Positions 1-6,009 of a stretch of 7,393 nt of DNA are shown here, in pieces (position 1 is the first letter of the stretch; each line of letters opens with the position of its first letter). Below the pieces are notes generated by a model. It ran no database searches, was not told where the DNA came from, and worked only from the letters and a program-made list of their open reading frames with translations. The position numbers were made by a program, and so were the translations under genes. The DNA comes from an uncultured Cellvibrio sp. (lineage in GTDB: Bacteria; Pseudomonadota; Gammaproteobacteria; Pseudomonadales; Cellvibrionaceae), in the NCBI GenBank assembly GCA_946481735.1, contig CAMLOU010000174.1, positions 1 to 7,393 of the forward strand, read 5' to 3'.

Positions 1-1313
1 AAGGTACCGGTGGTGGCAATAACGGCGGCAGCAATAGCAGTAGCAGCTCCGGCAACAGCAGCAGTGCGGGCAATGGCGGTGGTAACGGCGGTGGCATTAC
101 CGTGCGCGCTCGCGGTACCAATGGCGATGAGCGCATCAGCTTGCGCGTCGGCGGTTCGGCGGTGGCCAGCTGGACGCTAACCACCAGCAATCAGAATTAC
201 ACGTACACTGGCGGTGCATCCGGTGATATCCAGGTGGAGTTCACCAACGATGGCACCAACCGCGATGTGATTCTGGATTACATCCAGGTGAACGGCGAAA
301 CCCGGCAAGCCGAAGATATGGAGTACAACACCGCGACTTACGGCAACAACCAGTGCGGCGGCGGTTCCTATTCGCAAACCATGCATTGCAGCGGCGTGAT
401 TGGTTTTGGTTTTACTTACGATTGCTTCAGCGGTAATTGCAGTGGTGGTAATACCGGCGGCAATAGCAGCAGTAGTTCCACCAGTTCATCCGGCGGTAAT
501 AATGGCGGTAACACCAATTGCAGCGGTTACGTCGGCATCACCTTTGACGATGGTCCCAACGCCAATACATCAACGCTGATTAATTTACTGAATCAAAATA
601 ATCTCACACCGGTTACCTGGTTTAGTCAGGGTAATTATGTGGCGAGCAATCCGTCATTGGTGACGCAGATGCGCGCGGTTGGTGAGGTGCAGAACCACAG
701 TTATACCCATCCGCAAATGGGCGGCTACAGTTATCAGCAGGTGTACGATGAGCTGAATCGCACCAACCAGGCCATTCAAAGTGCTGGCGCCCCCAAGCCC
801 ACATTGTTCCGCCCGCCTTACGGTACGGTGAACTCCACGATTCAACAAGCGGCCCAGGCACTTGGCTTGCGTGTTATTACGTGGGATGTGGACTCACAGG
901 ATTGGAATGGTGCAAGCGCCAGTGCGATTGCAAATGCTGCGAATCAATTACAGAACGGTCAGGTTATTTTGATGCACGATGCCAACTACGCCAACACCAA
1001 TGCAGCCATTCCACAAATTGCTGCTAACTTGCGTGCGAAAGGTTTATGCCCCGGCCGTATTGATCCGAGCACTGGTCGCGCCGTAGCCCCGTCAAATTCA
1101 GGCGGCGGCAATAACGGTGGTGGAAATAGCAGCAGTAGTAGCAGCACCGGTGGCAATAACGGTGGCACTAACTGTCAATGCAATTGGTACGGCACCTTGT
1201 ATCCGACTTGCCAAATCCAGACCAGCGGTTGGGGTTGGGAAAATTCCCGTAGTTGTATCAGTACCAGTACTTGCAACAGTCAAAATGGTGCCGGAGGCGT
1301 GGTTTGTAATTAA
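1..1313 (+). CDS. xyn11A: Modular secreted xylanase/acetyl-xylan esterase, C-terminal part (CBM60-like, CE4 deacetylase, CBM10); 5' end outside window
   Basis: The reading frame is open to the left edge (first whole codon at base 3), so this is the C-terminal 436 residues of a longer protein. Visible order: a Gly/Asn/Ser linker (3-95); a beta-rich module (about 96-425) with a Cys pair, resembling calcium-dependent xylan-binding CBM36/CBM60 modules; a second linker (435-516); a NodB/CE4 polysaccharide deacetylase (about 528-1090); a third linker; and a CBM10 (about 1170-1310). All CE4 motifs are present: TFDDGP at 540-557 with the catalytic-base and metal Asp pair, NHSYTHP with both metal His (696-698, 708-710), RPPYG at 810-824, DVDSQDW, and LMHD with the catalytic His at 975-977. 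CBM10 has six Cys and Trp at 1185, 1230 and 1236, the cellulose-binding type. This tail matches what is known of C. japonicus Xyn11A/XynE, in which a GH11 xylanase comes first; the GH11 part is inferred, not seen. A GTG at 102 lies inside the frame and is not a believable start. Likely role: extracellular deacetylation of acetylated xylan at cellulose-xylan surfaces. A CE4 enzyme with another N-terminal catalytic domain is the alternative. Confidence 0.9.
   Translation, partial: GTGGGNNGGSNSSSSSGNSSSAGNGGGNGGGITVRARGTNGDERISLRVGGSAVASWTLTTSNQNYTYTGGASGDIQVEFTNDGTNRDVILDYIQVNGETRQAEDMEYNTATYGNNQCGGGSYSQTMHCSGVIGFGFTYDCFSGNCSGGNTGGNSSSSSTSSSGGNNGGNTNCSGYVGITFDDGPNANTSTLINLLNQNNLTPVTWFSQGNYVASNPSLVTQMRAVGEVQNHSYTHPQMGGYSYQQVYDELNRTNQAIQSAGAPKPTLFRPPYGTVNSTIQQAAQALGLRVITWDVDSQDWNGASASAIANAANQLQNGQVILMHDANYANTNAAIPQIAANLRAKGLCPGRIDPSTGRAVAPSNSGGGNNGGGNSSSSSSTGGNNGGTNCQCNWYGTLYPTCQIQTSGWGWENSRSCISTSTCNSQNGAGGVVCN
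3..95 (+). repeat. Low-complexity Gly/Asn/Ser linker-coding tract (linker 1)
   Basis: Near-repetitive GGN, AAY and AGY codons encode a flexible Gly/Asn then poly-Ser then Gly/Asn linker just before the xylan-binding module. Such linkers are characteristic of Cellvibrio secreted glycoside hydrolases. The tract probably begins left of the window. Confidence 0.8.
435..516 (+). repeat. Low-complexity Ser/Gly/Asn linker-coding tract (linker 2)
   Basis: It encodes a Gly/Asn stretch, a run of Ser broken by one Thr, and another Gly/Asn stretch. It separates the xylan-binding module from the CE4 domain and is similar in base pattern to the tracts at 3-95 and 1092-1169, so these three are imperfect direct repeats within one gene. 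Confidence 0.8.
1092..1169 (+). repeat. Low-complexity Ser/Gly/Asn linker-coding tract (linker 3)
   Basis: It encodes Gly/Asn, then six Ser, one Thr and Gly/Asn again, and joins the CE4 domain to CBM10. It is the third copy of the same linker type in this gene and a plausible site for recombination between modules. Confidence 0.8.
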
Positions 1314-1336
1314 ATAAATTCGAGCACGAACATTGC

Positions 1337-1367
1337 AAAAAGGGAGCGGGTAATCCGCTCCCTTTTT
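1337..1367 (+). terminator. Rho-independent terminator after the xylanase gene
   Basis: A perfect 13-bp inverted repeat has arms at 1337-1349 and 1355-1367 and a 5-nt loop (GTAAT). The GC-rich core GGGAGCGG is flanked by A5 on the left and T5 on the right, so it could terminate in either direction. It starts 23 bases after the xylanase stop codon and separates that gene from the secreted-protein gene. Confidence 0.93.
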
Positions 1368-1454
1368 AATTGCAGATTCTTCCCGTCACAATACCGTCAC
1401 GCTAGCTAAACATTGGCTTTCTATCATCAGCGTTCCTGCTTTTTACACTTACAA

Positions 1455-1460
1455 AAGGAA
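1455..1460 (+). promoter_or_regulatory. Shine-Dalgarno site deciding the GTG start at 1467
   Basis: The sequence AAGGAA ends 6 bases before the GTG at 1467. This spacing, and the signal peptide that begins right at that GTG, favour it over the in-frame TTG at 1413, which would add 18 residues in front of the signal peptide. Confidence 0.75.
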
Positions 1461-1466
1461 CGCCCC

Positions 1467-2555
1467 GTGTCACACATTTATAAGATATTGGCAATGTTAT
1501 TGATGTTCATTACTGCTCACGCCAGCGCAGATTTTTACGCCGATCTGGCGTTTCATCATGCGCCAATTCACTATCAGGATACCGATAGCACGAATTACCC
1601 AGCGGAATACATTACGGCTATTGATTACGATTCGGATTGGATTTCAAATAATAACTGGGACAACCTCGGCGATGGCCTGTGGCCAGCCACCGTTTATTAT
1701 TCGGTGGTAGAAAGCTGTTCGCACTATTTTATTATTTATGCGTTTTTTCATCCGCGTGATTGGGTGGATACACCCTTTGATGGTGAGCATGAAAATGACC
1801 TGGAAGGCGCGCTCTTTATTGTGCGCAAGAACGGTAGCACCTACGGCGCAATGGAAGGGATGATCACGGTATTCCATTCCGATTTTTATTCCTTTGTACC
1901 TAACGGCAGCCCGTTAACCAACGGCAATGAAAATATTGATGGCAGCGTTACCTTTACATTTTATGAAGGATCAAACCGCGCACGCACGGCGCAGGAAGCA
2001 AAGGGTCATGGATTAAAAGCCTGGCCTTACATCAATAATTTCACTGGGGCAAACAACCAGGACGGCGTGATCTATTACCCAAGCCGCGGTACAGGTGAAA
2101 CGCCTTCATCGGGTAATGATCGGTCAGTGAAATACCAACTGGTCAACATCTTTGAAGCCAATGGTTTCTGGCAACAAGCCCTGCATGAAGCGAGCATGAC
2201 CAGTGCCATGTCGAGCACCTTTCATGCCTGGGGAACCTTTAAAGGAAATAACAGCGGTGGCTGCGGTGGCGGTGCGATCTTTGCCTCCTGCAACAGCAAT
2301 TCGGCCAATGCACCCTGGGGTTGGAATGATGGTAATGACGGTGCCAGTTATCGCGGTGAGTTTGCACTGCATCCGACGAATCTTGTTGACCATTATTTCA
2401 ATGGCGTCGGCAACTTCAGCCATCAATACATCAACAATCGCTACGCGCAGGATCTGCAAAACGCCGGCTTTAATTCATCCTATAAACCGCAAGGTTGGAG
2501 CGATAGCCTGGACCTGAATACGCTCTATACCAGGCTGACACATAGCTGCCCCTAA
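1467..2555 (+). CDS. Secreted protein of unknown function with an HPRDW...HENDLEG signature
   Basis: I do not recognise this 362-residue protein with certainty. Residues 1-21 form a signal peptide: Lys at position 6, a hydrophobic core, and an A-S-A cleavage site before Asp22, so export through Sec is likely. There are no lipobox and no further membrane segments. The mature part is rich in aromatics, Asn, Asp and Gly, as in extracellular beta-rich proteins, and has four Cys (about 84, 266, 275, 361) that could form disulfides. Conspicuous clusters are FFHPRDW (about 94-100), HENDLEG (108-114), GHGLKAW (180-186) and a Gly-rich Cys segment near 264-275. The H-x-x-D-x-E arrangement after a Tyr/Phe-rich strand is faintly like the GHRHDWE metal site of NPP1/Nep1-like proteins and like Vps62-related proteins, but this is only a visual resemblance. 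There is no linker or carbohydrate-binding module. It lies between two terminators, so it is probably a single-gene unit. Its location beside a xylanase gene hints at, but does not prove, a role in degrading or interacting with plant material. Confidence 0.85.
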   Translation: MSHIYKILAMLLMFITAHASADFYADLAFHHAPIHYQDTDSTNYPAEYITAIDYDSDWISNNNWDNLGDGLWPATVYYSVVESCSHYFIIYAFFHPRDWVDTPFDGEHENDLEGALFIVRKNGSTYGAMEGMITVFHSDFYSFVPNGSPLTNGNENIDGSVTFTFYEGSNRARTAQEAKGHGLKAWPYINNFTGANNQDGVIYYPSRGTGETPSSGNDRSVKYQLVNIFEANGFWQQALHEASMTSAMSSTFHAWGTFKGNNSGGCGGGAIFASCNSNSANAPWGWNDGNDGASYRGEFALHPTNLVDHYFNGVGNFSHQYINNRYAQDLQNAGFNSSYKPQGWSDSLDLNTLYTRLTHSCP

Positions 2556-2573
2556 GCGGTACATCAGATCATG

Positions 2574-2600
2574 GCGCACCGAATTCCCGGTGCGCTTTTT
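2574..2600 (+). terminator. Rho-independent terminator of the secreted-protein gene
   Basis: An 8-bp perfect stem (GCGCACCG at 2574-2581 with CGGTGCGC at 2588-2595) and a 6-nt loop is followed by T5 at 2596-2600. It lies 19 bases after the stop at 2555. The T-tract overlaps the stop codon of the convergent asbF (2599-2601). Read on the - strand the hairpin directly follows asbF but lacks a T-tract, so only + strand termination is well supported. Confidence 0.85.
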
Positions 2601-3453
2601 ATACCGGCACTGCCTGCAAAAACGTTTTTGCGTTGACGGGCTGCAGAAGGCGAAAAATACGTTCGCGATCCTGTTTTAAGACTTCCTTCACATGGGTGCC
2701 AAACCATTCAAGAGATGCTTCCATCGGTGTGTCACCCGCCAGCTTTGTTAAAAAGCCCGTGTAATCAAACTCTCCTTCAAATAGCGACACCATGCCATCA
2801 CGCGTGCCCGCGGGCGAATAAACATTGGCCGGTGAGAAAACAGACAGCAGGCGACGTTCGCGAATATTTTTTAAATGAAAATGTTTAATGAAGGGTTTGA
2901 ATTCCTGGTAAACCGCCAGCGGATCATCACCGGCTTCCCACAAATGCAATACATCAAAATTTAATTTCAGCGAGGGATGATCAACTTCTTCCAGTAATTG
3001 TCGGGTCGAGGCGGCGGTATCGGCAAGGGTGTTGGGATGGGTTTCTATCAAGAGTTCGCAACCGTAATCTGCCAGTTGATCACACAAGCGCTGCAACCGC
3101 CGCACCATCACCCGGCGCTGTTCAGGGCTCACCGCATCACTGGACAGTTGACCGGCGAAACTGCGGATCTTGCGTGTTCCCCAATGGCTGGCACATCCAC
3201 ACAGAATGCCGGCCTTTGCCTGGGCTTCTTGCGGATCGCCATCGAGCGGCAAATAGTCGCTGATCATGGCGGTGTATAACCCAAAGGATGCCAGCCACTG
3301 CTCATCGTATTCCGGCTGGTGCGCGAGATTACGCGCGTGTATGCCCCACAGTTCAATGCCGTGAAACTGTTGCGCGCGCGCCCAGTCGGCCACTTGCTCG
3401 ATAGACATTAGTTGATGGCGGAACGAAATGGTACAGAGTGATAAATTAATCAT
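2599..3453 (-). CDS. asbF: 3-dehydroshikimate dehydratase, AsbF-like (petrobactin pathway)
   Basis: A xylose-isomerase-like TIM-barrel enzyme that converts 3-dehydroshikimate to 3,4-dihydroxybenzoate, the catechol used in petrobactin. Its length (284-285 residues) is close to B. anthracis AsbF (about 280). Segments shared with that protein as I recall it: SLCTISFRHQL at the N-terminus, GIELWG (33-38), ETHPNTL (138-144), EVDHP then LNFDVLHLWE (157-174), HFHLKN (192-197), NVYSPAG, GMVSLFEGE and ASLEWFG (247-253), counted from the upstream ATG. Glu138, Asp168, His194 and Glu250 align with the divalent-metal ligands known in AsbF, so activity is expected. Two adjacent ATGs exist, at 3456 and 3453. 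GGAGG at 3458-3462 leaves 1 nt to the first and 4 nt to the second, so I chose 3453. Either way the start overlaps the stop of the gene upstream (4 nt or 1 nt), which indicates translational coupling. It is the last gene of the operon. A catabolic protocatechuate-forming dehydratase is less likely given the neighbours. Confidence 0.93.
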   Translation of the reverse strand: MINLSLCTISFRHQLMSIEQVADWARAQQFHGIELWGIHARNLAHQPEYDEQWLASFGLYTAMISDYLPLDGDPQEAQAKAGILCGCASHWGTRKIRSFAGQLSSDAVSPEQRRVMVRRLQRLCDQLADYGCELLIETHPNTLADTAASTRQLLEEVDHPSLKLNFDVLHLWEAGDDPLAVYQEFKPFIKHFHLKNIRERRLLSVFSPANVYSPAGTRDGMVSLFEGEFDYTGFLTKLAGDTPMEASLEWFGTHVKEVLKQDRERIFRLLQPVNAKTFLQAVPV

Positions 3454-4736
3454 CATGCCTCCGTTGGAGATAAGGTGGTATTACCGATTGAGGTTTTCTC
3501 CCAGGTGGCGCACCAGGTTTGGTAGACAGCATGTAGATGTTGTTTGATAGTGAATTCCCGTTGGTCTTGCTCATCCAGCAACTGGAAAATCTCGCGCGCC
3601 AGATCGGCATCATCGGTTACCGCCAGTTTCATCGCGCGGTACTGGATGATCTTGTAGGTTTCCACCAGTTTGCCGATCACATCGCACCAGGCTTCGAACT
3701 CGTCGTCCTCCAGCTTCATCGCCCGCCAAAAAAAGGCGAACCCGTGTTCGTAGGCGTATTTGCGAATGGACAATACCGGCAACTCTTTCAGGGCTTCAGC
3801 AAGGTGGGAAAGTTGCAGCCCCCGGTGGCTGTCGAGGTGGTTGCGGATGATAAGTCGCACAGCATCCGTCATGGGGTTGGTATCGAGGTTGATGCACGCC
3901 TCGAAGTAAGCTTTGATGGCAGCGTTGGATGACGGTGCAATATCGGTGCTGTCAAAGTAATAACCACCGACTGCGTGGGGCGAGCGAATGGCTTCCAGGA
4001 TTCTGGCTTTGGGCAGCTCACCCTCCCAGCGATAATCCGGGTCCAGCATCAGCCAGGTATCCGGGTCGTCCGTGGTTTCCAGCATCACGTAATGCGGAAA
4101 CGGGTTTGCATTAAATTTATTTTCCCGTTCTGGCAACAGGTACATATCAAGCATGACCATGATGTTGCGTTCAGGCATTTTATTGTCCAATAGGGACAGC
4201 AAGCGGCGCACGTTGGCCTCTTTGGATAAGGCGCTGTCATACCAGCGATGGATGGTGACACCATAGATTCGCTTGTACCATTCAATAAAGAAATCATGAT
4301 TGATCGTCGCTGAGTGATATGAAATTCGACTATCGTCCGTCACCACAATATCGGCATCCCACACGCCAAAATAAAAGGGCCGATGATCCACCAGCTCGGA
4401 TTTCTTGATCATCTCGCACACGCAACTGACGAAGCAATGTACCTTGATATCTTCAAACTCTACTGGCTGCTCGATAACGGTCGTTGTGTTTTCCAAACGC
4501 GCCAGCAGGTTCGCCAGGCTATCAACGGTTTCGAAATCTTCCTTGGCCAGGGCTTCGTCGGGAATAACAAAACCATGATCCAGTTCCATATGCAGCAGCA
4601 GTTGCAGCACCATCACTGAATCGAGATAAAGATCCTCGTTCAGGCGCGCGTAAGGGCTGAAGGCCGATACATAGGGGGTGGCCATCTTCTCCGCCAGTAC
4701 CTGATGTATCACATTGACGATATCTGTCTTGGTCAT
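3453..4736 (-). CDS. asbDE: Aryl carrier protein-acyltransferase fusion (AsbD-AsbE type)
   Basis: One continuous 427-residue frame joins two functions that are separate genes in B. anthracis (AsbD about 91 residues, AsbE about 330). Residues 1-85 are a helical carrier domain with LYLDSVMVLQLLLHMELD (36-53), where Ser40 is the expected phosphopantetheine attachment site. A short Glu/Thr-rich stretch (81-97) then leads into the AsbE-like part (98 to about 415). There, VHCFVSC (Cys101, Cys105), NPFPHY (His215) and LMLDPDYRW (Asp232, Asp234) suggest a BtrH/papain-like Cys-His-Asp acyltransferase site; the residue assignment is my inference. Expected role: AsbC loads 3,4-dihydroxybenzoyl on Ser40, and the AsbE domain transfers it to a primary amine of spermidine or a citryl-polyamine intermediate. 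Spacing from asbC is 22 bp, and the stop overlaps the asbF start. The ATG at 4736 has AAAAGG 7 nt upstream. No sign of a frameshift was seen. Confidence 0.9.
   Translation of the reverse strand: MTKTDIVNVIHQVLAEKMATPYVSAFSPYARLNEDLYLDSVMVLQLLLHMELDHGFVIPDEALAKEDFETVDSLANLLARLENTTTVIEQPVEFEDIKVHCFVSCVCEMIKKSELVDHRPFYFGVWDADIVVTDDSRISYHSATINHDFFIEWYKRIYGVTIHRWYDSALSKEANVRRLLSLLDNKMPERNIMVMLDMYLLPERENKFNANPFPHYVMLETTDDPDTWLMLDPDYRWEGELPKARILEAIRSPHAVGGYYFDSTDIAPSSNAAIKAYFEACINLDTNPMTDAVRLIIRNHLDSHRGLQLSHLAEALKELPVLSIRKYAYEHGFAFFWRAMKLEDDEFEAWCDVIGKLVETYKIIQYRAMKLAVTDDADLAREIFQLLDEQDQREFTIKQHLHAVYQTWCATWEKTSIGNTTLSPTEA
3458..3462 (-). promoter_or_regulatory. Shine-Dalgarno site of asbF
   Basis: A perfect GGAGG on the - strand lies inside the 3' end of asbDE. 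It sits only 1 nt from the upstream ATG and 4 nt from the second one, which is the basis for preferring the second start. Confidence 0.75.
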
Positions 4737-4743
4737 GCAAAAA

Positions 4744-4749
4744 CCTTTT
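4744..4749 (-). promoter_or_regulatory. Shine-Dalgarno site of asbDE
   Basis: AAAAGG on the - strand lies 7 nt before the ATG at 4736 within the 22-bp gap after asbC. The gap is too short for an independent promoter, so the gene depends on transcription from further upstream. Confidence 0.7.
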
Positions 4750-4758
4750 ATCCGGAAT

Positions 4759-6009
4759 TTATGCGGGCGCTACGGCAGTGGCATTGGCTAATGATTTACG
4801 GTTGATCTTGCCGTTGGGTAAGCGTGGAATCTCATCCAGCTGTTGAAACTCATGGGGCACCTGATGCGGTGCCAGGTGTTTGGCGCACCAGGCGCGCAGG
4901 TGGTTAACATCTACCGCGGCGCGCGCAACAAATTTCACACAAGCGCGCTCACCGGCATAGGCGTCCTGTTTTTTATACACAACCGCTTCGGTGATGGGTC
5001 CGTATTCCAGCAACACATCTTCCACTTCCTGGGGATAAACGTTGAGCCCCGCCACGATGATGGTGTCATCCTGTCGGGCCACAAAAAACAAATGACCCTG
5101 GGCATCCAGATAACCCAGATCCCGGGTGAAGATGGTTTTGCCGTGTTTGGTAATCACAATTTCTGCCGGGGTTTCGCTATTTGTTCCGGCAACCAGTTCA
5201 ACGTGGGGTAGCGGTTTACCCATATCGTTGGCGGCTTGCATGTGTTGGCTCAGGGCAACACAACCGGCTTCGGAACAACCGTATTGCTGAAACAAAAATT
5301 CGGTTTTTTGTTGCAGTGCTTCAAACCAGGGTTTGGGCATAACCGCACCGGATGTCATGACCGCATGGAAGCGGGTATCGGCGGGCATCAGTTGCGACAA
5401 GGTGTTAAGTAAAGTCGGAGATGCGTACAACAGGTGTTGCGGATGGGTGCGCAACATTTTAATGACATACTTTGGATTGATCTGCGTAATCACTATGGGC
5501 TGTATGCCGCGCTGCAAAGCGACCAGCACGCCACAAATCAAACCGTAGGAATGCGTCACGGGACACGCCACCACCGGCGTCAGCTGTGCCGCAGCGCCGA
5601 AGCTGGCAATATAACTGGTAATTTCTTCGTCAATAGAATCCCAGGCGCGCACGATGGTTTTCGGCTCACCTGTTGTGCCGGAACTCATTTGTACCAGCAT
5701 GCCAGCGGCATCGGCAGCGCGTTCGCTGATCACTAGCGGATTATCGAGCGAGTGAAATAGCAATTGATGGCACTCAGCGCGATGCGCAGCACGACGTGCC
5801 GCTTCAAGCGGTGTCGCCGCGTGGATAGGAAATACCGAGCCTTGCTTTTCCCTGATAAATAAACACAGGGCAATCCATTCAGCGGTATCGGTCAGGCAAA
5901 CCGCCAGGCGCTGGCCCGCGCAATTGCGCAACACAGGCAGGGTTTCATAGTAAGCAAAGCGCGCATTAAAAAAATCGCGGCTGTAGTGATCGTCATTCAC
6001 ATAGATCAT
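4759..6009 (-). CDS. asbC: 3,4-dihydroxybenzoate-AMP ligase, AsbC-like (ANL superfamily)
   Basis: An acyl-adenylating enzyme of 416 residues, close to AsbC (about 412) and shorter than typical 500-residue ANL enzymes because the N-terminal part is reduced. Visible core motifs: the P-loop SSGTTGEPK (109-117); LLYASPTLL (193-201); the YGCSEAG adenine-binding motif (243-249); RDLGYLD with the ribose-contacting Asp297; the hinge segment around ARQDDTIIVAGLNVYPQEVE (311-330); and PNGKINR (398-404) with the catalytic Lys401. All residues needed for adenylation are present. It should activate 3,4-dihydroxybenzoate with ATP and load the carrier domain encoded just downstream. Substrate choice is inferred from asbF in the same operon; 2,3-dihydroxybenzoate or another aryl acid cannot be excluded from motifs alone. 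The start at 6009 lies 17 bp inside the 3' end of the NIS synthetase gene; the nearest purine-rich stretch, AAAGAG, is about 11 nt upstream, so the ribosome site is weak and coupling to the upstream gene is likely. Confidence 0.92.
   Translation of the reverse strand: MIYVNDDHYSRDFFNARFAYYETLPVLRNCAGQRLAVCLTDTAEWIALCLFIREKQGSVFPIHAATPLEAARRAAHRAECHQLLFHSLDNPLVISERAADAAGMLVQMSSGTTGEPKTIVRAWDSIDEEITSYIASFGAAAQLTPVVACPVTHSYGLICGVLVALQRGIQPIVITQINPKYVIKMLRTHPQHLLYASPTLLNTLSQLMPADTRFHAVMTSGAVMPKPWFEALQQKTEFLFQQYGCSEAGCVALSQHMQAANDMGKPLPHVELVAGTNSETPAEIVITKHGKTIFTRDLGYLDAQGHLFFVARQDDTIIVAGLNVYPQEVEDVLLEYGPITEAVVYKKQDAYAGERACVKFVARAAVDVNHLRAWCAKHLAPHQVPHEFQQLDEIPRLPNGKINRKSLANATAVAPA

Noticed and set aside
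1..516. CRISPR-like or tandem repeat structure
   Set aside because: The repetition is low-complexity linker coding with no constant repeat length, no unique spacers and preserved reading frame.
986..1168. Antisense open frame rich in Leu and Pro that looks like a membrane peptide
   Set aside because: The composition is the reverse complement of the Gly/Asn/Ser linker codons; it has no SD or homology and lies within a confidently coded gene.
1117..1317. Overlapping + strand open frame within the xylanase 3' end
   Set aside because: It is a frame shadow of the linker and CBM10 coding sequence; its Ala/Val-rich translation comes from GGN/AAY repeats read out of frame.
1368..1454. A sigma-70 promoter for the secreted-protein gene
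   Set aside because: A promoter is expected here, but no -35/-10 pair with acceptable spacing stood out: TTGGCT at 1413 and TACACT at 1444 are 25 nt apart. No site is claimed.
1413..1466. TTG at 1413 as the start of the secreted-protein gene
   Set aside because: It would put 18 polar and basic residues before the signal peptide, and no SD precedes it, whereas the GTG at 1467 has AAGGAA at 6-nt spacing.
2203..2517. Open frames on both strands inside the secreted-protein gene (also 2124-2459 on -)
   Set aside because: Their translations are low-complexity and lack recognisable motifs, while the main frame has a signal peptide, SD and terminator.
3537..3932. Open + strand frames opposite asbDE and asbC (also 4843-5211 and 6197-6556)
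   Set aside because: They lie fully antisense to genes with clear family motifs and show no start signals or protein-like features of their own.
4737..4758. An internal promoter or Fur box between asbC and asbDE
   Set aside because: The gap is only 22 bp and is mostly used by the SD; no Fur-like palindrome is visible. The operon's control region should be beyond 7393.
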